Shown: one piece after another, positions 51,400-62,434 of the stretch | How positions within the stretch are numbered: the first letter of the stretch is position 1 | How the letters are laid out: each line of letters starts with the position of its first letter | NCBI RefSeq assembly: GCF_024763615.1 | Contig: NC_077222.1 | Location: 20,522,001-20,586,000 of the forward strand | Length of the DNA: 64,000 bases | Direction of reading: 5' to 3' | Origin: Phlebotomus papatasi | Lineage: Eukaryota > Arthropoda > Insecta > Diptera > Psychodidae | Program-made: the position numbers and the translations under genes | The notes under the pieces: generated by a model | The model's input: only the letters and a program-made list of their open reading frames with translations | Database searches by the model: none | Told to the model about the DNA's origin: nothing

Positions 51400-53649
51400 C
51401 CGTAGGTGCGGGTAACCGTTCTTCGTGGGGATGACTTTGTCCCCTCCTGTTCTTAAGCTTTTCTTTAATTCTAGCACTTAAGGAGGGTCTACCGATGCAG
51501 TCTACCATGTCTGATCGGTGAGGACCGTTCTTAAACAGTAGAATTAAAGAAAAGCTTACGAACAGTACAGGGCCAAAGTCAACCGCATCAACCGTTTGCT
51601 GGTTAAATTTGACCTTCTTCTTTTCAATTTTTTTCTGATAAAAATATGTAATTTGCATATTTATACTATTCTGAAAACCTCCTGATTTTGACCAAAATTT
51701 TTAGAACAGGCCTGTAGGGTAAATGTCCTAATTCAACACCATTTCTAGACGCTTCAACTTTGAGAGAAGATTCAACACAATAAGTACATATTTTTTCTGA
51801 AGAGAATTACATGAATTTGCTCCTTGACTCTTCTAGAATGTTACTGTTTAGTGAAAATTCTTTAGATATAATTTGAAAAGTTCTTAAATTCAAGAAAAAT
51901 ACGCGAGCGTAAAATTCTTCTATTGGAAACATATTAATCCAAATGGAGACAAGGGAAAGCTTCTAATTGGAGACAAACAGTGTAAGTGAAACCGCGACGA
52001 AAGGCTTCCAAAACTTTGTTGAGTTGCTCCTGAGTGCAGGATTTGTTTGTATTCCTGATCTTTTCTCCTTTCCCACCTAAAACAATAGAAAATCTCTCCA
52101 AAAAACAAAAAAATCATATTTTCGGGATTTTCTATTGAAGCATTTGCAAACATTTCATAAAAAACCTTATTATTCACGAAATAAGTAATTATTTTATTTG
52201 AAAACTTCACGTACCGTTAACAGTAAAGATTTGCTCTTAATTTAACTAAAATTAGCCAGAAATGTGACATGAAATGTTAAATAAAACGAATAAACAACAG
52301 TCACCTTTTTGTGTTTTTCATTGGAAAACATGGTCATTCGATGAAAAATTCGATGGTGAAAAGGTACACTATTAATTTTTCTGAGAAATTAACAAATTAA
52401 AATTTTGTGCATATGAATGGATTTTTGCTTTATTTGGAGCAAAATTAACTAAATAATGAAACTGTGGTAAGGGAAGAGTACCAGCGATCGGCAGTGTTTC
52501 TCGGATCGTCAGGTTATTTTTATATTGTTGCACTAATTCAAAGGAATTTTTAAAAATTATTAGTTATTTTTTACCATTTAACTCTCATAAGAATGCAGTG
52601 CGTTAGCTCAGATTTAAATTATAAAATCAATTTTCCTTGAGACACCTTATTAAATTCGTGTCGATCCAAGGTACAGAGTACGTAGTTGCAGTTACATCAA
52701 TTTTTTATTAATTTATTGTAAAAATTTGAAATTTAAATGCACAGATTATAGTTAAATGGATCACTAATATACCAATTAGCATACATAAAACTACCAAAAA
52801 GTATTTTGAGACTTATATTTTCAACTAAATATCGACTTTATCTCTTAACATTCCGATCCGAGGTGCTCTTCCCTTATAGAAAATTATATTAATAATAATT
52901 TATACTGTATTTATCAGGGAAAAAATGACGTTTCCATTTGGAGTAGCGAAAAGTTTCCATTTGGAGCAGGTTTTGAATTAGCTTAATTTATCCTACAAAA
53001 TTAATTAATAACATTTTATTTAAAGGTTTTAAAAATTTTAAAGTTTGTTTATTTGAATAAATGTTTGGGAAAAATTCAAACTTTTACAAACTTTTTAGTG
53101 GTTTCTACGATTTACGAGCATTTTGTAATTCTCCAGTAGTAATTCACAAAGATTTATAAACAATTTTATGATATTTTTTCCTGTGTATGATACAAATTTG
53201 AAACCTCAGACCCTTTTATTTTTGAGAAAATTGAATTTTGACATTTACAATTTGACAGTTTGCACCATGTCTCGCCTACTGTGTTTATTAAAGGAGAATT
53301 TGCATTTTGTGAAGAATTCTCATTTGGAACAGGTTCTAAATTCGGCTATTATACCCTAGATTGTATATTATTTATATTTATTTAGCAAATGAGTTTTAAA
53401 TAAAGTTCCGCTGCGCGAAACTGCCCCCCTTCTTGCCTACTATGTTTAGAATGTTGTGGATTTTCCTTTGTTTTAGTACAAATCATTTGGGCTGCAAGTT
53501 GCATAAATACCAATAAAGATTAGGTATAAAATATTGAATTTCTCTTATTGAATTTCGTAATAGCTCTGGGATTTTTCATCATTTTCTTGGGTAATATTAT
53601 TAATTTAGCGTTTGGGCCATAAAAATCACATTTTTTTCTTACTTAATGT
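51400..53649. other. Intergenic with a hairpin near its start
   Basis: At about 51448-51565, GTTCTTAAGCTTTTCTTTAA pairs with TTAAAGAAAAGCTTACGAAC; the loop is GC-richer (GGAGGGTCTACCGATGCAG) and unlike the usual MITE interior. Further on are fragments of the TTCGTAA family (53040-53190). No gene is supported. Confidence 0.4.
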
Positions 53650-54200
53650 GGAAGATGTTTTAAATTTGAATGCGATGAATCCGCGAGGGTTGCACAAAGA
53701 CGGGGGATGGGTTGGATGGAAGGGGGTGCAATGGGGGGAAAAGCCGTAGAAAATCACCGAGTCTCTCCGCAGACGCACTCAGTGTGGGAAAATTGAAAAC
53801 GATGGCAATTGGCAGTGCGTCGCGACGTTTGAACAGAGTGAGTGGCGTCGTTGGCTCCATATGATTTAGGTTGATGCTGGAGTTGAGCATATCAGAAGCG
53901 TTCGGAACGCCGGCAACATCAGTCGCATCCAGACTGTCGTGCGAGTTTGTCGAATTGTTAATCGCGTGCGCGTTTTCTTATACAAATTTTCCCACCATCC
54001 CCGAGGAAAAGTGTTGAGCCAAGGAGGTACACTGAAGAATTGTGATTTTCTGTGGCTTGTCAATGTAAAAAAAAGCATTTTTTTATCTCTTGCTTTAGTC
54101 CTCTTTTTGGTGGATTTGGCACGTGAAGAGAGAGTGAAAGAAGGATCGGTAGGATGAATAATTTTCCCATTATCGTGGATGATTTTTTTTCTCAACGCTG
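53650..54200 (+). promoter_or_regulatory. GC-richer block, candidate promoter and first exon of a gene to the right
   Basis: The composition changes sharply here. A TCAGTC initiator lies at 53919-53924 with CG-dense text on both sides (GCGTCGCGACG near 53817, CGCGTGCGCG near 53962). Open frames of 76 and 109 codons on the minus strand and 72 on the plus strand exist, but none looks like a known protein. The best reading is an unmethylated-type promoter with a noncoding first exon and a long intron to the right, which would explain the lack of genes up to the window end. Confidence 0.35.
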
Positions 54201-55500
54201 AAAATTGAGGTCGATTGAGGAGTGTGAATAAATAATGTGTGAGAGGAAATTAAGAGATGATTAAAATGGGATTACATCTTGCGTAAGGGGGAGGATGAGG
54301 AAAAATAAAGAGTTTTCCTTCAAGTTCAGTGTGATTGCGAGAAAAATGTTTTTTAGTGCAATGAAAATTGTATATTGAAATTGTTACAATTTTCCCACAC
54401 TTATCACTGCGATATTTTCCCACGGATCAGCCCTTTAGGAAAGACCAAGGAGGTAAAATGAGTCGATGAAAGTCAATGACGTAGGTGATTTTCTTCTTGG
54501 GGTATTCCTCTTTTCCTCCCGAGCTCTTCCTTTGGTTTCCCCTTGGAAGAAACTCAATGGCTCAAGGGAGTTTCTCTTGAGGGGGATTTTCAGTGATAAT
54601 TCGTCCTAACATCCCAGTATGTGGGTGATGCGTAAAATCTCTGGATATCTGTGCCAGTAGCAAAAGGAATATAAGAGAATAAAAAAAACTCTCTTTGATA
54701 TTCCATTTTTATTCTTTTCCCAGCAATAAATTCAATTTCTACCCCCCCAACGAGATGAGTTCTGCCTTCGAGACTTCATTTCGGTGGGTTGGGAAGTTAA
54801 TAAAATTTGCTAAACTCAAATTCGACGTCGATGCAAAACTTCCGTTTTTATGCTCGTGGAAAGAAAAGTAGAATAAGGAGCTTCAAATGCTCAATCATCA
54901 ATCATTCGGCGAGAGTTTTATTGTCATCATTTTGCAATTTCTGAGGGGAGATCAAGTTCTTTCACCCATTTTCAACCCCTATATGCTAAAGTTCTATCAT
55001 GAATATCCAGACTGAAGATATTCTATTTTTTTTGCACAATATCTCCGCAGACTTTTAATTGATTGGTTCACCCCCGAGACATTCCGTGTCTATTTTGGGG
55101 CATGTTTTTTCTGTTTTTTCCCAAGCAAGACGTCCAAGAGCTTTCCAAGAAGCTCATTTGAATTTATTTGCTATTCAATAAGATTCAGTTGTTTGAGCAT
55201 TGCCCTGTCTTAAGGATCCCTAAAAGTCGGATGATGTCCAAGAGCTTAATGGAGGGTCCTTTTGGATGTTATTATTGTCCAATTCTCTGAAATCCACAGA
55301 CGTGCAATTTAACCACAATCATAAATTCACAATTTCGAGATTGAAATAGTTTAACAAACCTTGATGTGGTTGCATAAATTCCCTTAATAAAGCCCATTGA
55401 CTCATTCAATTATTGAGTTGGAGTTAATCGGGAAAACATATTAACATTGAATCAATATGAGAAAAATGTTCTATTGCTCAATGAAATATTTTCTGCAAAG
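54201..55500. other. Unique noncoding sequence, possible long intron
   Basis: Mixed-composition sequence without MITEs, unlike the rest of the right half. I see no exon. CTTCCCCTTGGAAG-like short palindromes occur but are not distinctive. Confidence 0.35.
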
Positions 55501-55514
55501 GTTCTTGTGGTATT

Positions 55515-55990
55515 ACACAGAAATAAAGCTTAACGAGAAACTTGCTGTAAATTTACATAAATGTGTAAGTTTTGTGTACCCTTTTTGTGTAATTGTTTCA
55601 CGTTTTTTTTTTTTAATATAATTTTATACAAAATGTGCAATAAAGTGTACATAAAGGTGTATTCAGATTTCCATAAATGTGTGAAGTGTACATCTCTTTG
55701 TGTACTTTTTACACGTTTTTTTTTCTCTAAAATTTATAAAATTATACACGAAATGTGTATCAAAATGTGCACAGCTGTATATTCATATTTGTATAAATGT
55801 GTAACTTTTGTGTACTGCTTTTTGTGTAAACTTGACAGTTTTTCTAAAATTTATATCATATAATTTTATGCAAAATGTGTATCAAAATGTACAAAACTGT
55901 ACATTTGGTTTATTATTTTTGCTGTCTGATTACACAATTTAGCCTTAAATAAGTTTAATATTACACATTTTCCTAAATTTACAACAAAGT
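55515..55990. repeat. Imperfect tandem repeat, AAATGTGTA / TTTGTGTA units
   Basis: Three units of roughly 120-125 bases share ATAAATGTGTAAGTTTTGTG, TTTTTGTGTA, CACGTTTTTTTT and ACAAAATGTGYA-type blocks. The open frame across them (about 100 codons, Cys/Phe/Lys-rich) is a by-product of the repeat. Confidence 0.65.
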
Positions 55991-55995
55991 AGAAA

Positions 55996-56070
55996 CATAG
56001 AGTTGGTTAAGTGGTAAAGCGTTCGCTCTATGATACAAATATCAAGAGTTCGACATACTTTCAGTTATAA
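55996..56070 (+). repeat. tRNA-like or SINE fragment
   Basis: GTTGGTTAAGTGGTAAAGCG resembles a D-arm with an A box, and AAGAGTTCGACATAC, about 45 bases on, resembles a degenerate B box. No acceptor stem can be formed and the T-arm is poor, so this is a relict at most. Confidence 0.35.
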
Positions 56071-56730
56071 AATTTCTGATGGTTAACCTTTAAAGATAAC
56101 AAAGAATCTAGAGACTTAGGCTGCTATTCTGCCATCTTTATAATTTTGTAAGATTTTGCGGAATTTGGAATTCTTGTTAGAGTCAATCTAAGATTGAGCA
56201 ATTCTGCCGCCAAGAAATTTTATAGCAAAAATCAAACAAGATATAAAAAGTTTGGAGACTTGTCGTGCAGCGTCATCTGCGGAATTATTTGACTGTGTGC
56301 TTACAGTGGCTTGTTATTTTTCACGAAAAAGCATTAAAATATCTTTAAAGGTAATTATATTCAACTCAAACTTGACAAAACTTTCACTTTACAAAATTTA
56401 AAAGAACGTCTAAATCTAAAGTTTCATTGGATCGTACAAGAAAATATATGGAACTGTCAAAGAATTTTTGTATGAATTGAAAAAATTCTTGGATGTAGAG
56501 TATGGTAGTTTGAAAATTTTGTTGGAGACTTTATAACAAGGTCTAAAATATTTGGAGAGTACTAATATTTTAGAATTTTATATTTGTTCTGTGAGAATAC
56601 CAATTTTCTTGGATCTTGCTCAGTTACAAAATTATAAAGATGGCAGAATAGCAGCTTTAATTATGGAAAGCAAACCGTTATTACCTTTTAAAATGTCATC
56701 TTAAGAATAAATGAAATATTTCTATCGTCA

Positions 56731-57090
56731 TAACACAGAAAAAAATCGTGAAATTGTTCATAAGATGTCTGTGAATTCCTATTTGGGACTTACGAAATGT
56801 TTGTAAGTAGTATAACCCACTCAAAGATTCGTAAAAGTTTGTACTTTTTTTCACAAACATTGTTCATAACATGTTCACTGGACGAGCATTTTTTGTTCTT
56901 TTACAAACATTTTTTGTCTACCAAAATGTTACGAATAAATTACAAAATTTTACAAACATTTTTCTCTGTGTTAACGAACATTTACAAGCAAATGTTTGTA
57001 AAACAACAAAAAATGCTCGTCAAGATTACGAACAATGTTTGCAAAGAATTACAAAATTTACGAATAAGCTTACGAAATATTTTTCTGTGT
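56731..57090. mobile_element. MITE, TAACACAGAAAAA ends, TTCGTAA-rich
   Basis: Left TAACACAGAAAAAAATCG, right AATATTTTTCTGTGTA, with the inner pair ACAAACATTGTTCATAAC / GATTACGAACAATGTTTGC and GACGAGCATTTTTTGTT / AACAAAAAATGCTCGTC. It directly abuts the next element, sharing the TA. Confidence 0.7.
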
Positions 57091-57317
57091 AGGGGAGACC
57101 GAAGCAGAATTAGTCACGCATAGTATTAGACAGTGTGATATTATAGACCGCTTTAGAAGAAATATTGAAGAAACCACTACTTATTCGAAGAAAACACATC
57201 TCTTTCTATTTATTGAAATATTTATATATTTATCAGCCTGTTACAAACATTTTTTTTTAAATAATATACGCATTGAAAAATTTCATTTGCTGGCTAATTC
57301 TGCCCCGATCTCCCTTA
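57090..57317. mobile_element. MITE, GGGGAGACCGAAGCAGA family, copy 2
   Basis: Matches 51183-51399; left TAGGGGAGACCGAAGCAGA, right TTCTGCCCCGATCTCCCTTA. Confidence 0.8.
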
Positions 57318-58432
57318 CATTTTTTAACATAAAAAATTACTAAAAGCTTTAGAAGGCTGGATCTTTGAAAAAAATAATAATGTTACATTTTTTCGACAAT
57401 ACCAAAACTCTTCACAATTAAACTTTTAAGAGAAAACCTTTCAGAAATAAATATTCAATAAAATTGAATTCTTTTATTTTAACTATGATGAGTATTTAAA
57501 ATTAAATTTAAAAGTTTTCTTATATTTGTTGAATTATTTCCACTTAAACGGTTTTCAGATTTTAGGCAGTTATGGAACTATTTTAGTTATATCATTTTTA
57601 AGTGCCTTTCATAAGTCGACATTCTCTAAATGCGTCCATTCTTAATTTTTACCTTTATTTTTCCGGTAATTTTATCTGATTTTATTTTTTTTATTTATTA
57701 ACAAAAAGACCTCTTCAAAATGCTTAGGGGTTTAGAATTTATAAGACGCAATAGTTTTGGCTTTAAGAAGAAAATCGATAAAAGGGATTTTACCAACTGA
57801 TACCATTTTTAATGCTAAGCCCTCCCTTTGATTTTTATAGTACGATATTTTAGAAATGCATTAAAAATTGCTGATTCAATGATTTGCAACTTTCGAGTGC
57901 CAAAATCTAAAAGTAAACTATTAATTTATTGAGGGTGCGATTCCCAATAAACCGGTAATTGATTTTCTGCTATCTTGAGTTAGTTTTCAACTAATTTAAC
58001 AGCCAGTTCAAATAAGTAATAAACTTCTACATAAACAAAAGAATACTGAAAATCACGTAGAGAAAGAACTCCTAGGGGATCGAAAAATCAATTAATTTGT
58101 TTTTTTTAGTATCTTCAACTATTCAATGTTAAAATATATGGTAAATTATATATCAAATGAAGTTTTATTGTGTTTTTATTATTTTGAAATACTTTCTTTC
58201 AAAAATAATATCGGGTGCGATCGAAAAGTTTTTATAGTCCCGCTTATGATTTACAATAAATTTAATTAATGAAAATATTTTGCATTAGTTAATTATAGGG
58301 TGGACTGAAAATTTCATTATATTCGTCACCACTTTGACTAAATTGTTTATTTTCCAAAAATATCGAACAATTACTATTCATTATATTTTTTCTTTTTTAA
58401 TGTTATCCGCAAAAGTCAGTAAAGAACCAATT
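57318..58432. other. Noncoding, nothing recognised
   Basis: AT-rich sequence. AAGATGGCAGAATAGCAG-type pairs just to the left (56125-56660) hint at another diverged hairpin, but within this stretch I find none. Confidence 0.35.
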
Positions 58433-58652
58433 TAGGGGAATGTTGGCATGGTTCGCATAGAGTGAACCTTTAAACAACGCGAATTTTCTCTTTGTTTACA
58501 AAGAGCTAGTTCGTCATTTCTTAGCCATAAGATAGATAATTATTAATCTCATGAATCGATATGAGAAATGGTAAGTCAGCTCTTTGCAAACAAAGAGAAA
58601 ATTCATATCGTTTGAAGGTTCACTCTGTGCGAACCATGCCTATATTCTCCTA
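58433..58652. mobile_element. Hairpin MITE, TAGGGGAATGTTGGCATGG ends
   Basis: A 220-bp element: left GGCATGGTTCGCATAGAGTG pairs with right CACTCTGTGCGAACCATGCC, and AATTTTCTCTTTGTTTACAA pairs with TTGCAAACAAAGAGAAAATT. The loop is short. Confidence 0.8.
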
Positions 58653-58950
58653 TATCATTCTACTTTGTAAATTTTAATTTAGGAAATCGTAAAATCTAAA
58701 AATGTGAATTTTAGGATCAAAGAGTTTCAATTTTTTTTTATTTTTGCATTTTGTGCTTGAATGAAAAGAGATAATGAAGAACGGATGGTATTTTTTGAAT
58801 TTATTGGACCGTGATTAGTCTAGAAAAAATTATCTGACTAATTTTTTTTGCATATTTAAGAGTTTGACCTTAGAGGGTTAATGAATAAAGTTTGTTTTCA
58901 CACTCATCGCATACCATATATTATATATTTTGTATTTAATGGAATTTGTG

Positions 58951-59176
58951 TAGGGGAAAGTGCTCTTCCTTCGAACGTTCATTCCTTCGAATAATAGTAT
59001 AATAATGTGAATTTCTTTTATTTTTCGTAAAAGATTTACACTAAATTATCATGGGATTATCAACAATCATAAGTCAACTAATATTTAATGGAAATGTCTT
59101 AGTCTCGTAGGAAAACTAAAAGAAAATTCACATTATTCGAAGGCATGAACGTTCGAAGGGAGAGTACTTTCCCCTA
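58951..59176. mobile_element. MITE, GGGGAAAGTGCTCTCC family, copy 2
   Basis: The same family as 12721-12940, with ends TAGGGGAAAGTGCTCTTCC and GGGAGAGTACTTTCCCCTA and the same AACGTTC / GAACGTT pair. Confidence 0.8.
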
Positions 59177-59289
59177 TGGGCGTAAAGTAGTTATTTCTCA
59201 AAATTCCTTCTCCACTCTTTCGCCAGACGTATTTACCGACGGGTTTTCTTAAAGAAAATAAAATTCTAACTAATTGTATTACTCAAACT

Positions 59290-59525
59290 CCTCAGAGAGA
59301 GCGGTATCATAATTCCTCAATTTATTCACCCTCCTAAATTTCCACCTTCCACCTCCTGGGAGCAACTTTTCTCAACATTTCTTCGTATTTCAGATGATTT
59401 CTGAGAAACGATAACACGCTGTTTGTCCGTCTGTCTGTCCGTTTGTCTGTCCATTACCACGCCTAGAGGCCTAACGGTTAGAGATAGATACTTGGGACCT
59501 TTGGGAGAACCCGTCATATTTAAAT
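59290..59525. repeat. Dispersed repeat with TGTCCGTCTGTC microsatellite
   Basis: Inverted relative of 4690-4860: GGCCTAACGGTTAGAGATAG, GATACTTGGGACCTTTGGG. A short CTGTCCGT microsatellite lies at 59421-59453. The open frames on both strands are repeat-derived. Confidence 0.6.
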
Positions 59526-62012
59526 CGACTAGGATAAAGTGGTACAAGTTGGACAATGTTACAATTTGGACAGGGATTTTTGTCTTGATAAATTTAGTAC
59601 TTCATTTTTATTTGTATATTTTTAATGTTTTAGTTTTATAATTTGGTTCCTTGTGCTTAAAAACAAATTTTGTACTGTATTTATCAAGAAAGAAACCATG
59701 TCCAACTTGTAACACTAATTCCAAATTATATCACTTTACCCTATAAAATGCTCAAAAACATGTTCATTGTTCAATGGAATAGCACCATTATTCGTTATTT
59801 TTTTGATTTTCTCTTGTTTTGAGAAAAATAGTAATTTCATTTATTGTTTATTTAATTTCATTTAATTGTAATAAAAGAACCTATGTGTCTTTAAGTCAGG
59901 CGCTTTGTTAATTTAGTTTTTGAGTTCCTTTATTTTGATTATGTTAATATCTTAATTTTCACTATAATTACATGCTCGTATAATTATCTTGCCACATATA
60001 CCGTTCCCTGCTAATGTGTTTCCTCTGTAAGTACTTTAAGTCTCAAGATTATAAGTTATGTTATTCTAATCTTAAACATTCTTTTATTATTCTTTAAATT
60101 TTAAAAATCAGTATTTGTTAATAAACTAATTTAAAGAGATTTAAATTCAAAAGAAATAGTGTAAGGTACATGGGGTATGAGTAAAATAGTTTGTTCTTTT
60201 ATTAAAGATTTTTTTTAAAGTCTTAAAGAAGCAGGATAAGGCACTTATTTTTCAAAGTGGTTTCAATTTCATTGAGAAACTTTTTGTTTATGAAAAAAGT
60301 TTGAATAGTTTTAGATTTTTCCTTTGAAAAATTAAATTCAGGAATTTTGTATGGAATGATTTAATACGGAATTTGATATAATTTAACTTTTTAATTATGT
60401 TTTTAATTATTGAACAAGTCAACTGATTCAGTTACCACATTGAAAAATAACGAATTTTAAAATCCTCATTAAATGAATTATGCAGAAAATCCAATAAAGC
60501 TAAAAATCACGCAACATTTCATTTGAATTATATTTTGAATTTACCTCTGTCAGAGCTCGTCTGCCAAAAGCACTATAATTCTATTAATTCTTCATCAAAG
60601 ATAAATCCTATTATCGACCCTCAGTTTTGCAGTTTAATAAAATAAATGTTTGATCACACAATTTATTTGTTATTTATATTTTAAACCACGATAAAATTGC
60701 AATTTAGCACGCTCTATTTTGTCCCAAATGTTCTTTGTAACAACCCCTTTGCCCCATTTGCCCCCAAAGTGTGATTTTTATTTCAATTTTGCTCATTTGC
60801 TCGTGTCGTGTGATGTATTTTTGTGCAAATCCCAGCAGAAACAGATGTTTTAACTAGCAACCAAACGCCATAATTGAGCGGAAAGATCTCTCGAACGGTT
60901 GAAAAAGACTCTCTAAATTTAAATTAAAAACGATAACAAGATTCGGATGTTCCTTAACATTGTCTTTGGGGTTTATTTTATGCATTTTTTCCTTTTTGTG
61001 TGCTCTCAACTCATTTGAACTTCTTTTCTTTCATGTGCAAAAATCTAATTTTGCCAACACAAAAGTCTAGAAAATGAAAAGATTCAAGTGCATAGCAGAG
61101 TGGGAGTTTTTAAATTCGCAAGAACAAGCGAGACGAATTAATTAAAATTCAAACAAAGAACTTCATTCACATTTTTTTCCGGGCAAAAGAATTCGTTTGA
61201 AAAAGGGGAGAAAAATCTATTTTTCAATTTCTGGAAAGTTCAACACTTAAATGGACACATGGAAGAATTATTCTATGGCAGATTGTGTCTTAAGAGAAAA
61301 CACTTCTATGTTTTAAACGTCCTTGCAATATTTTGAAAGTAAACATCATGTCAAAATATGTGATAATTTTGTCTGTAATGTTGTCTTTAGACTCTGGTTA
61401 AGATAACTGGGTCAATTTTAGCAAGAAACAGACCATTTTTTAGTGATTTGATTGCAACCGAAATATTGATGTGTTTACAGTGTCATGTCAAAAATAAATG
61501 AACACTCCCATGTTGTAACTAAAGTCACGATGCAACATTTCGAAAGAAATTTACATGTGGAAAGCTTGTTTCCCGCCTTCTGGCATGACGTAGTTACAAA
61601 CAACATACCAGGTTTTCCGAATCAGAAATCCCAATGTCTCTCTTTCTCCTTTCATTTAGATATTTTATATATATCTTGATATGTACTAAAAATATTGGTC
61701 TAAATTTTTATTTAAAGACCATAAGTGCAATATAGAATTAGAAAACTATCACGAGAAAAATAATAAACACACCTATGTCTTGATAAAAGCTTTTAAAACG
61801 ACGTCAACCATTTAGCACATGGCTGTACTAAATAGTTGTTAAACCTGTACGTCATTCTCCTCATTTGTTTCCTCAATTTGCTCTCAATTATCAGACAGAA
61901 ATATTTCACAAATACTCCATTACACTTTATTTATACAAAGAACCAAGATCCTAACAACATTTTTAAAATTTAGTACTCATATAAATTCATGAACTTAGAA
62001 CTTCAATTTTAA
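59526..62012. other. Noncoding, possible long intron
   Basis: It includes a fragment with TTGGACAATGTTACAATTTGG near 59550 and AAAAGAACCTATGTG. The rest, including a somewhat less AT-rich stretch at 60700-61250, shows no exon that I can support. Confidence 0.35.
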
Positions 62013-62434
62013 TAGAGTAAGTGTGCCAAATTCCGGTCACCTAGCAATTCCGGCCACATTTTTTGTTCCCAGAATTTTCATGAATTTTTGGTTTTTACAT
62101 ACTCTAGAGATTATACAATGCAAAAGTATAACAAAAAATGTAGCTTCGACAAACGAGATGACGTGAAAAAGATATTGAAACAATTCCCGAAGGGCAAGGA
62201 ACTAAGGTGGCCGAAATAGGGCATCAAAGCTATGTCTATATTTTTATTCATTTTAAAATGTATTAAGAATGATTTTCGAGTAAATAAAGACGGTAAACTC
62301 TTTACAAGGTTCCAAGCAACACTCTTTCAGAAAAAACAATAAAAAAAATCAGTTTATATTTAAAATATTACATTTCAAACTTGAGACTTTGGCGCTTGCA
62401 TGTAACTATGCCGAAATTTGGCACACTTACCCTA
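62013..62434. mobile_element. MITE, GTAAGTGTGCC family, intact copy
   Basis: A 422-bp TA-flanked element with left TAGAGTAAGTGTGCCAAATT and right AATTTGGCACACTTACCCTA. It is the cleanest copy in the window and defines the family ends. Confidence 0.85.

Noticed and set aside
55561..55863. 100-codon Cys-rich open frame that could be a small secreted protein
   Set aside because: Produced by the AAATGTGTA tandem repeat: the Cys codons are TGT/TGC within the repeated GTGT text, and there is no signal peptide.
55996..56070. Possible tRNA gene with TGGTTAAGTGG A box
   Set aside because: The T arm and acceptor stem do not pair and the B box is degenerate; at best a relict.
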